NCBI GenBank assembly: GCA_003353825.1
Contig: PIVW01000095.1
Coordinates: 1 to 15,024 of the forward strand
Direction of reading: 5' to 3'
DNA from: Chloroflexota bacterium
GTDB taxonomy: Bacteria; Chloroflexota; Anaerolineae; J102
DNA: 15,024 nt
Part shown: positions 7,486-13,479 of the stretch, in pieces
Layout of the letters: every line of letters begins with the position of its first letter
Position numbering within the stretch: the stretch's first letter is position 1
The notes under the pieces: generated by a model
The model's input: the letters and a program-made list of their open reading frames with translations, nothing else
Databases searched by the model: none
Told to the model about the DNA's origin: nothing
Made by a program: the position numbers and the translations under genes

Positions 7486-8400
7486 TTGTCCACATACGCT
7501 ATTCCTTACATCCTGCTTACCGGCGTGGCCATGGGTACGAGCTTGGTCGCAACACGGTTCGGCGTCAGCCAATTCGCGCCATTTACCTTTGTCACTGCGC
7601 GCCTCATGCTTGCTACTAGCGGATTTCTAGTTGTCTATCTGTTTGATCGCCGTCGCCATCCCTGGCCCAAACAACGGCGGCTATGGCGCCAATCTCTGAT
7701 CGTGTCCACAGTCGGTCCGGCAGTGCAGATGACAATATTCGCCATCGCTTTGCAGTACTTGTCGAGCGGCATGGTGGCCATCCTGATAACGACTTTTCCA
7801 GTTCTTATTGTGTTGGCGGCACACGTACTTCTGCACGACGAAAAGCTGAGCAGACAACGTGGCCTGGGCGTATTGCTGGCGATGACAGGAGCCATACTAT
7901 TGGCGGTTCAACAACAAAGCGGTCTACCTGACGTTACGGCCGGTCGTATTGGTTATGTTCTGATTGGGCTTGCCCTATTGGCCGGTACTGCCGAGACCAT
8001 TTACACGCGCAAGTATATGCGAACCTATGATTCTTTTGATGTTACCGCCCTGCGTATCCTTATAGGCGCCGCCATCATGGTTGTTGTTTCATCGCTCTGG
8101 ACTGGAATTGATTTAGAGGGCATTAATGGACAGGGCTACTTCTCACTTATTTATGCGGCGTTGGTCGGCACGATCATCGCGTTTGTGCTTCGTTTTGATA
8201 TCATCAAACGCTTTGGCGCTACGGCATCGGCGATGATCAATTACGTGATACCGATCACGGCTACACTGGGCGGTGTTCTGATTTTGGATGAGATCGTCAC
8301 GATTTGGATGGTGGCGGGCATGGCTGTCATTCTACTTGGCATCGCTTTGGTAACCGATAGCCCCCTGACAATTCGTTTGACTTCGAGATGGGGAGCATGA
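7486..8400 (+). CDS. DMT-superfamily (EamA) membrane transporter
   Basis: This 304-residue very hydrophobic protein is organised as two EamA-like halves of about five transmembrane helices each. Helices are visible, for example, at YAIPYILLTGVAMGTSL, FVTARLMLATSGFLVVYLF, MVAILITTFPVLIVLAAHVL, GRIGYVLIGLALLAGTA, GYFSLIYAALVGTIIAFVL and WMVAGMAVILLGIALV. The domain repeat shows as similar patterns before ATRFGVSQFAPFTFVTARL and before YMRTYDSFDVTALRILIGA. The start used is TTG at 7486, which gives a short N-terminus before helix 1; the next ATG (7531) would cut into helix 1. EamA proteins move metabolites, amino acids or sugars, often outward. Within this operon it may import a pathway substrate or export an intermediate, but the cargo cannot be inferred. 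The stop is followed one base later by the FAH-family ATG. Confidence 0.88.
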   Translation: MSTYAIPYILLTGVAMGTSLVATRFGVSQFAPFTFVTARLMLATSGFLVVYLFDRRRHPWPKQRRLWRQSLIVSTVGPAVQMTIFAIALQYLSSGMVAILITTFPVLIVLAAHVLLHDEKLSRQRGLGVLLAMTGAILLAVQQQSGLPDVTAGRIGYVLIGLALLAGTAETIYTRKYMRTYDSFDVTALRILIGAAIMVVVSSLWTGIDLEGINGQGYFSLIYAALVGTIIAFVLRFDIIKRFGATASAMINYVIPITATLGGVLILDEIVTIWMVAGMAVILLGIALVTDSPLTIRLTSRWGA

Positions 8401-8401
8401 T

Positions 8402-9448
8402 ATGAAATTCGCTACTTTCATTGCCAGTGGTCAAGAACTCTATGGTTTTGTGATTGACCATCCCGCCACAGGCGAGACATGGATTTTTGAACCTGGTGCT
8501 GTCGAACGCCGTATCCAGCAGTATGCCGCACTCGGTACCCCAGCCTTGCGCCCCAGCCAGGCGCGTTTTCTCGACCCTCATCCCTGGCCCGACACACTAA
8601 CCGGTCTGCTTGAATTGGGCGATACCGGCATGTCTGTAGCCCGGTGCATGCAGACATTTCTGCTCCGGTTCCTCGAGCAGTCTGATCAAGCATTGTTGGT
8701 CGGGGCCGGATATCGTTTGAGCGAGGTCGATTTATGTGCGCCCATCCCCCGCCCACGGCTCTGTTTTGGCCTGGTGGATAACAAGCCCAAAAGAAATATA
8801 CTAGATCGGCCGATCCTCCATATGTATCCGCAGGGGCATCAACGCCCGCAAGGCGCCACCGTCGGCCCTGGCCAGCCGGTAGTCATTACAATGGAGATGC
8901 GTAACTTTTTCTGGAATCCGGAATTGGGGATCGTGATTGGCAAGGCGGGACGAGATATCACCATCGACGATGCCATGGCCCATGTTGCTGGTTACACCGT
9001 GGTGCTGGATCTCGCCCACGATCTTTATCTCGAGCAGATGAAGGCGCAGGCACAGGGACAGCTTGATTTCTTCGAGGCTGCTACCGGTTCCTGGTTAGGG
9101 AAGAAGTCGGATACATTATGTCCCATGGGCCCCTACCTTGTCACACCGGATGAAGTCGGCAATCCCTACGATCTCTTGATCTACACCCGGCAATCGGGCT
9201 GGCAGCGGGACCGTTCGCACACCAGCGCCATGCTCGTCGGTATCGAGCATACCATCCACTACCTCTCTTCCTTCATGGCTTTGCAAGTGGGCGATGTCAT
9301 TCATATGGCCACGATGGGTGTCGATGGCCTCCCCTACTGCCCCGCATTATCAATAGCCCTGGCTCTGTGTTGGGCCCTTCAGGCCAACCACTTCACATCC
9401 CCGAACGGGCGACGGCATTGCATTTTGGTGTCGAACTGGCATTCGTAA
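8402..9448 (+). CDS. Fumarylacetoacetate hydrolase (FAH)-family protein, C-terminus lost after a frame break
   Basis: The ORF has 348 codons. Residues 1 to about 125 form the small N-terminal domain common in FAH-type sugar-acid enzymes. From ATVGPGQPVVI onward is the FAH catalytic fold: WNPELGIVIGK (171-181), HVAGYTVVLDLAHD, GSWLGKKSDTLCPMGPYLV, and FMALQVGDVIHMATMGVDGLP near residue 310. Members hydrolyse acylpyruvates or dehydrate/hydrolyse 2-keto-3-deoxy sugar acids with a divalent metal. The usual first Glu of the ExE metal pair reads Asn172 here (N-P-E). After GVDGLPYCP (to about 9343) the frame loses family character: the last 35 or so residues look random and the normal closing strand (GDxVEVEIEGIG-like) is missing. 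In the -1 frame a second FAH domain picks up at the same place. Shine-Dalgarno GGGAG precedes the ATG. Confidence 0.8.
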   Translation: MKFATFIASGQELYGFVIDHPATGETWIFEPGAVERRIQQYAALGTPALRPSQARFLDPHPWPDTLTGLLELGDTGMSVARCMQTFLLRFLEQSDQALLVGAGYRLSEVDLCAPIPRPRLCFGLVDNKPKRNILDRPILHMYPQGHQRPQGATVGPGQPVVITMEMRNFFWNPELGIVIGKAGRDITIDDAMAHVAGYTVVLDLAHDLYLEQMKAQAQGQLDFFEAATGSWLGKKSDTLCPMGPYLVTPDEVGNPYDLLIYTRQSGWQRDRSHTSAMLVGIEHTIHYLSSFMALQVGDVIHMATMGVDGLPYCPALSIALALCWALQANHFTSPNGRRHCILVSNWHS

Positions 9449-9942
9449 TCGGCAAGCTCGCCCATCGCATCCCGTCTAGCGAGGCAGATGACTACATCCT
9501 CGGCTATGTCGTTCTGGCGGTGATGCACGACCAGTCTCACCAGCTCCCGCCGCACAGTTTTGCATCAATACAAGAGCGTCATGTGCCGGCCGTATACGCC
9601 CGCTGGGCCGATGGATCGAACGTCACCAGCCTACTCCCCACCCGCTTGCATTCGGCTGATATCAGAGATCGTGACATGCACTTGACGCTGCACGGCTATG
9701 ACACACTTACCGGGTCCACCGATGAGTATGTGGCTGGTCCCGCCGATACACTGGCTTTCCTGTCCCAAGAGATTACCCTTTTCCCGGGGGATGTCGTTAC
9801 GCTGGGACGCAACCACCACCTTCTGTCTGTGGCAGCCGATCAATCACTTCCAGCAGAGACCGTGCTAGGCGCCGAAATCGAAAGTGTGGGACAGATCGTA
9901 TGTTCAATCATCGATGCACGCAAGGTAGGAATATCACCATGA
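9367..9942 (+). CDS. Second FAH-family domain, likely the frameshifted continuation of the preceding FAH gene
   Basis: The 191 residues run from a nominal GTG. The same frame upstream reads RIINSPGSVLGPSGQPLHIP, which is already FAH-like, so the GTG is inside the domain and not a natural beginning. FAH marks are FGVELAFVIGK, DDYILGYVVLAVMHD and ITLFPGDVVTLGRN, closing with VLGAEIESVGQIVCSIID. The position of the first metal Glu is Gly in FGVEL, as it is Asn in the first domain. The preceding ORF overlaps by 82 bases in another frame, and the reading can be joined by a -1 shift at the C4 run 9340-9343. Possible explanations are a sequencing or assembly error, a pseudogene, or a real tandem-domain protein (as in HpaG) with a mutation. 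The stop overlaps the next ATG as ATGA, so it belongs to the same operon. Confidence 0.7.
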   Translation: MLGPSGQPLHIPERATALHFGVELAFVIGKLAHRIPSSEADDYILGYVVLAVMHDQSHQLPPHSFASIQERHVPAVYARWADGSNVTSLLPTRLHSADIRDRDMHLTLHGYDTLTGSTDEYVAGPADTLAFLSQEITLFPGDVVTLGRNHHLLSVAADQSLPAETVLGAEIESVGQIVCSIIDARKVGISP

Positions 9943-11054
9943 GCGATTTCACGTCAAGAGAACGCGTTCTTGTCTCTCTCAGTTTCCAAGAGCCGGACCG
10001 CATCGGCAAAACCGATGGTTTCTGGGAGGATACCCTTGGGCGCTGGCAAGAAGAGGGTATGCCCAAGGATGTGGCAGCAGGTGACTATTTCGATTTTGAT
10101 TTCGACTGGCTCTATATGGATACCTCTCTGCGTCTGCCGGAGCGACTGTTGGAGGATACAGATAGCTACACGGTACGAGAAGACAAGCATGGCTTTGTCG
10201 CCAAGCAGTGGAAGGGGCGTTCGGGCGCTTTGGGATATCTAGACCACACCATCAAAACACGCGCCGATTGGGAAAAAAACAATTATCGTCTCACAGCCGA
10301 TTTTGGCGAAACAGCGCGGGTCAATACGGTCAGCTATTTCCAGCCATTTGTTCAGTGGCCCACGTGGGGAGACATGGCTGTCACATTCCAGACGCTGCGT
10401 GAACGACAGAAGTATTTGCTTCTTATGGTCTATGGCCCCCACGAAGCCATCTGGCGCATGCATGGCTTTTCAGCAACGCTCATGGACTATGCGCTCGACC
10501 CGGGACTTCTGGCCGAGATGAGCCACGCCCATGTCAGTTTAATTATCGAAACGCTTGCTCTTGCCAGTACCTACGGGATCAAACCTGATGGTATTTTACT
10601 GGCCGAAGACCTGGGTATGAACACCGGCCTCATGTTCTCGCCTCAGGCATACGAGCGGGTTCTGTTTCCCGAACACCGTCGTCTGGGCGACTATCTCCAT
10701 GCCAATGGCATCACCTATTTCATCCATACCGATGGCGACGTGCGCAACCTGGTTCCCCGCCTCATCGATGCCGGCGTGCAGGTGCTGCAACCAATGGAGG
10801 CCAAGGCCGGGTTGGATGTTCGCTTGCTCAAACAAGCCTATGGCAGGCGTCTGGCCTTTATGGGAAACATCGACGCTACCAAGATGTCCGGTACGAAGGA
10901 AGAACTGGAGGAGGAGGTGCGCACGAAGTTGGAGGTCGCCATGGCCGGTGGGGGATACATCTACCACTCCGACCATTCGGTACCCCCAACCGTTAGTTTT
11001 GAACAATACCTCTATCTGATGAACTTGCTGAACAAATACGGAGTCTACAGATAG
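9939..11054 (+). CDS. URO-D-family protein with altered metal ligands
   Basis: The protein has 371 residues from the ATG at 9939, which overlaps the upstream stop (ATGA) and follows a purine-rich AGGTAGGA. A start at 9900 would lie inside the FAH reading frame and add unrelated residues. SRERVLVSLSFQEPDRIG is the standard opening of URO-D-like catabolic proteins. DGILLAEDLGMNTGLMFSP and YFIHTDGDVRNLVPRLIDAG are further family patterns. Where the paralogue at 4805 has His-x-Cys, this protein has His263-Thr264-Asp265; where the other has the third Cys, it has YHSDHSVPP with Asp345 and His346. It therefore lacks the thiol zinc ligands of MtaA-like methyltransferases and may bind a different metal or do a different reaction. 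This form is typical of the many uncharacterised URO-D-like genes found next to sugar-catabolism genes. The substrate is unknown. Confidence 0.82.
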   Translation: MSDFTSRERVLVSLSFQEPDRIGKTDGFWEDTLGRWQEEGMPKDVAAGDYFDFDFDWLYMDTSLRLPERLLEDTDSYTVREDKHGFVAKQWKGRSGALGYLDHTIKTRADWEKNNYRLTADFGETARVNTVSYFQPFVQWPTWGDMAVTFQTLRERQKYLLLMVYGPHEAIWRMHGFSATLMDYALDPGLLAEMSHAHVSLIIETLALASTYGIKPDGILLAEDLGMNTGLMFSPQAYERVLFPEHRRLGDYLHANGITYFIHTDGDVRNLVPRLIDAGVQVLQPMEAKAGLDVRLLKQAYGRRLAFMGNIDATKMSGTKEELEEEVRTKLEVAMAGGGYIYHSDHSVPPTVSFEQYLYLMNLLNKYGVYR

Positions 11055-11126
11055 TGAGGTGAAGACAGAATGTTCGCTACCCGATTGGACGAGAGTATAA
11101 CTGATAGTTGACATAATTATAAACCT

Positions 11127-12071
11127 ATGGAGAAAACATTGAAACTCACAGGACTTGTCCCCGCCGTTTTTACACCGATGCATGAGGATGGTAGCCTAAA
11201 TCTTACCATGGTGCCGGTTATGGTTGAACATCTTTTGGCGCAAGGCGCGTCAGGTCTTTACGTCAACGGCAGCACAGGCGAGGGCGTTTCGCTGACCTCT
11301 TCTGAGCGCATTGCTGTGGCAGAAGCCTACGTACAAGCCGCAGGCGGACGGGTTCCCGTCATCATACAGGTCGGGCACAACAGCCTGGCCGAGGCACGGG
11401 CGCTGGCGGCACATGCTCAGGCCATCGGCGCCGACGCCATTTCGGCAACGCCACCCAGTTATTTCAAGCCCAGTACATTAGATGCACTCGTCGATTGTAT
11501 GGCCCAGGTATCGGCTGGCGCCCATCGGCTGCCCTTCTATTACTACCATATCCCTTCTGTCACCGGCGTGGATCTTGACATGGTGGATTTTCTGGCTCTG
11601 GCCGGCATGCGGCTCCCGACGCTGGCAGGGATCAAGTACAGCAAGACCTCGGTTTATGAGATGCAGAGCTGCCTGAATTTCGATGGAGGTCGATATAGCC
11701 TGTTGTTCGGCAGCGATCAGATGTTGTTGAGTGCTCTCGTTGCCGGTGTGCAAGGAGCTGTGGGGAGCACCTATAACTATATGATGCCGATCTATCACCG
11801 CATTTGGCGGTCATTTAAAGCAGGTGATGTGGTTGAGGCGCAACGTCTGCAGGGTATCGCCGCAGAGTTAGTACGGCCCACGTATCGTTGGGGCAACCCC
11901 GCCCTTAAAGCGATGGTGAACCTCATAGGTCTGGACTGTGGCCCGCCCCGTTTGCCACAAGTATCGCTGACAGCGGGCGAAACTGATGAACTGAGGCAGA
12001 AAATGGATTCATTAGGATTTTTCGAATGGACACAACGGAGTGATTCGTTTGCAACCGCCGAGCGTGCATAG
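11127..12071 (+). CDS. nanA: N-acetylneuraminate lyase-like (DHDPS family)
   Basis: This 314-residue TIM-barrel lyase strongly resembles sialic-acid lyases of the NanA/animal NPL type. It has NGSTGEGVSL (47-56) with carboxylate-binding Ser49-Thr50, LPFYYYHIPSVTGV (135-148) with catalytic Tyr140, AGIKYSK (167-173) with Schiff-base Lys170, FGSDQMLLSALV, GAVGSTYNY, and a C-terminal CGPPRLP. Such enzymes split N-acetylneuraminate into pyruvate and ManNAc in the cytoplasm; relatives act on other 2-keto-3-deoxy acids. The start is ATG 11127, though the TTG at 11139 has a better-placed GGAG. It lies 72 bases after the second URO-D gene and shares its family with the lyase at 3604, but it keeps the standard GSTGE loop that the other lacks. 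No nanE, nanK or nagB is in the window, so sialate as substrate is probable by family but unproven here. Confidence 0.82.
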   Translation: MEKTLKLTGLVPAVFTPMHEDGSLNLTMVPVMVEHLLAQGASGLYVNGSTGEGVSLTSSERIAVAEAYVQAAGGRVPVIIQVGHNSLAEARALAAHAQAIGADAISATPPSYFKPSTLDALVDCMAQVSAGAHRLPFYYYHIPSVTGVDLDMVDFLALAGMRLPTLAGIKYSKTSVYEMQSCLNFDGGRYSLLFGSDQMLLSALVAGVQGAVGSTYNYMMPIYHRIWRSFKAGDVVEAQRLQGIAAELVRPTYRWGNPALKAMVNLIGLDCGPPRLPQVSLTAGETDELRQKMDSLGFFEWTQRSDSFATAERA

Positions 12072-12118
12072 GTGTTTCACAGCGCCGCCCCTCACATTGC
12101 CGTTCTAGGCACCAATTC

Positions 12119-12147
12119 AAGATCACCGACAATTATTTGTCGATCTT
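12119..12147 (+). terminator. Hairpin after the NanA-like gene, possible terminator
   Basis: AAGAT, a 3-base bulge, CGACAA, loop TTAT, then TTGTCG and ATCTT form an 11-pair stem. It lies 48 bases after the lyase stop codon, and the following bases (GGTCTCTTATC) are only moderately T-rich. It could end the operon transcript, but the lack of a T-run makes a factor-independent terminator only possible. Confidence 0.4.
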
Positions 12148-12160
12148 GGTCTCTTATCTG

Positions 12161-12192
12161 ACGAGGTGAAGGGGTGACAAGGTGGCAAGGCG
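12161..12192. repeat. Degenerate 8-base tandem repeat (ACAAGGTG-like)
   Basis: Four consecutive octads read ACGAGGTG, AAGGGGTG, ACAAGGTG and GCAAGGCG. It lies in the 223-base gap between the NanA-like and VOC genes. Together with the heptameric repeats at 1009 and 3501, it shows that intergenic spacers here carry short-period repeats at different stages of decay. Confidence 0.55.
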
Positions 12193-12294
12193 ATCACTTC
12201 ATTACCAAGTCATTTATACCGGCGAAGTCTGGAACAATCATAATATTTTAACCATGCCCACTTACAATTATTTCAAATATAGGAGTGAACGGTC

Positions 12295-12681
12295 ATGCGA
12301 TTAGAACATATCGCCATCAACGTCAACGATGCTCTGGCGATGGCCAAATGGTATGTCGAGCACCTGGATATGGTGCTATTACGTTTTCAGAAGGTCTCAC
12401 CCTACGCCCAATTTCTGGCCGATGCCAATCGCCAGAGCGTGATAGAACTCTATAGCAACCCTGCAGCTGAATTTCCCACCTACGCTGATATGAGCGTCTT
12501 CACGTTTCATATCGCTTTCGAGGTTATGGATATGGCCGGGACAAGGTCGCGTCTAATCGAGGTGGGGGCCATTGCCGATGGGGAGGTGGTTACCACACCG
12601 TCTGGAGATCAGTTGGCGTTTCTGCGCGATCCCTGGGGCGTCACGGTGCAACTTGCAACAAGGGTCAAACCAATGTTGTAA
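12295..12681 (+). CDS. VOC-family protein (glyoxalase/dioxygenase fold)
   Basis: This 128-residue single-domain vicinal-oxygen-chelate protein consists of two beta-alpha-beta-beta-beta halves. LEHIAINVND (3-12) supplies His5, VIELYS supplies Glu51, FHIAFEV supplies His72, and WGVTVQLA puts Gln119 where glyoxalase I normally has its last metal Glu. The usual end pattern RDPWG is present. Members act as lyases, epimerases, dioxygenases or binding proteins on small metabolites, and this one cannot be assigned further. AGGAG (12281-12285) is 9 bases before the ATG. It lies downstream of the catabolic operon behind a 223-base gap, so it may be a separate transcript. A large inverted repeat begins at its stop codon. 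Confidence 0.85.
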   Translation: MRLEHIAINVNDALAMAKWYVEHLDMVLLRFQKVSPYAQFLADANRQSVIELYSNPAAEFPTYADMSVFTFHIAFEVMDMAGTRSRLIEVGAIADGEVVTTPSGDQLAFLRDPWGVTVQLATRVKPML

Positions 12682-12740
12682 TATACTCATCGGGACCACT
12701 TAGGTTTATCATTACATGCCAGTAGGTCCAATGAGTATAT
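12681..12740. repeat. Long imperfect inverted repeat between the VOC and hypothetical genes
   Basis: The left arm ATATACTCAT (12681-12690), a CG interior step and GGACC (12693-12697) pairs with GGTCC (12725-12729), a single A, and ATGAGTATAT (12731-12740), giving 15 pairs around a 27-base loop. It starts on the last base of the VOC stop codon and ends 30 bases before the next ATG. It could be a transcription terminator without a T-run, an operator, or a tiny non-autonomous palindromic element. Confidence 0.65.
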
Positions 12741-12770
12741 ACTGAGATTCTATATTCGCGAGGATCAATT

Positions 12771-13244
12771 ATGTCTTTTGTGCCTTTCAGGACTCGATTC
12801 CCTGACCTTGCTGAGAAGGAAACGCGCTCCTTTACTGTCTTCAACGATCCTGTGTTGCCAAGTGATGAATATGGATTGGTCGAGCTTTATTGTGGTGAAC
12901 CCGGATGTGACTGTCGACGCGTCATATTCAATGTGTATAACAAAAAGGACTTTGATCTATTGGCTGTTATTACCTATGGTTGGGAAAGCGAGGAATTCTA
13001 CGCCGGGTGGTTTGGCGACGATGATCCCGAGATCATCAGCGGGCTTCAGAGACCGGTATTCAATTCCATGAGCCCGCAATCCGTCCTGGCGCCGGCGATT
13101 ATGGAGAATGTCGAACTCGTACTGGAGGATGGCGCTTATATCGAACGGCTCAAACGTCACTATGCCATGTTTCGCCAAGAGATCGATCAAGAAGAATCAC
13201 CACACAAGCGAAAGCTAAAACGGAAGAAACGTAAGCGATTGTGA
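12771..13244 (+). CDS. Conserved-looking hypothetical protein with C-x4-C-x-C motif and basic tail
   Basis: The protein has 157 residues and I do not recognise a named family with certainty. It opens with SFVPFRTRFPDLAEKETRSF. A cysteine cluster CGEPGCDCRR (41-50; Cys41, Cys46, Cys48) suggests metal binding. An aromatic/acidic middle follows (TYGWESEEFYAGWFGDDDPE, 68-87), then a helical segment YIERLKRHYAMFRQEID, and the protein closes with a strongly basic lysine/arginine tail (145-157) that could bind nucleic acid. The start is well supported by GCGAGGA (12758-12764) before the ATG. Coding character is good and the frame is uninterrupted. It probably does not belong to the sugar pathway. 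No signal peptide or membrane helix is visible. Confidence 0.75.
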   Translation: MSFVPFRTRFPDLAEKETRSFTVFNDPVLPSDEYGLVELYCGEPGCDCRRVIFNVYNKKDFDLLAVITYGWESEEFYAGWFGDDDPEIISGLQRPVFNSMSPQSVLAPAIMENVELVLEDGAYIERLKRHYAMFRQEIDQEESPHKRKLKRKKRKRL

Positions 13245-13338
13245 TTTGGCGGTGGCTTCTCGTAGTTACAGGGGGTAGTAAAGACATGGCATTCATTATG
13301 CGCCTTCAACGTCCGTCAGGCCGAAAAAGTGGCGAGTA

Positions 13339-13358
13339 AACTGTAATATAAAACAGTT
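13339..13358. promoter_or_regulatory. Small inverted repeat overlapping the ROK promoter -35
   Basis: AACTGT (13339-13344) and ACAGTT (13353-13358) form a perfect 6-base inverted repeat around an 8-base AT spacer. The right arm runs into the -35 TTGACA. It may be a second protein-binding site at this promoter, or chance. Confidence 0.3.
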
Positions 13359-13384
13359 GACAGGTCAGGTAAATATGCTATACT
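13357..13384 (+). promoter_or_regulatory. Sigma-70 promoter of the ROK regulator gene
   Basis: A perfect -35 TTGACA (13357-13362) is followed after 16 bases by -10 TATACT (13379-13384). Transcription should start near 13391, giving a leader of about 90 bases before the ROK start codon. The palindromic operator begins one base after the -10 box. Confidence 0.75.
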
Positions 13385-13385
13385 G

Positions 13386-13414
13386 AGTTAGTATGTTCAA
13401 TGAACGTACTAACT
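13386..13414. promoter_or_regulatory. Palindromic operator, probable ROK autoregulation site
   Basis: Two 14-base arms around a central A: the left arm is AGTTAGTATGTTCA and the right arm reads AGTTAGTACGTTCA on the other strand, matching at 13 of 14 positions. It covers the predicted transcription start immediately downstream of the -10 box, the usual place for a repressor roadblock. Its dyad symmetry suits a dimeric winged-helix ROK protein. I saw no second copy elsewhere in the window by eye. Confidence 0.75.
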
Positions 13415-13479
13415 GTTGTCTGGCTGTTGTTCCATTCAAGACAGCGTAAAGTACTCATCTGACCACGGCACGCGAAGCA

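Noticed and set aside
9900..9938. Upstream start for the second URO-D-like gene
   Set aside because: It lies in the end of the FAH gene in another frame; the ATG at 9939 has a purine-rich site, an ATGA overlap and the expected N-terminus.
11096..11122. Promoter in the 72-base gap before the NanA-like gene (TTGACA at 11108)
   Set aside because: A -10 at the right distance would fall inside the coding start and the sequence there does not fit; read-through from the operon is simpler.
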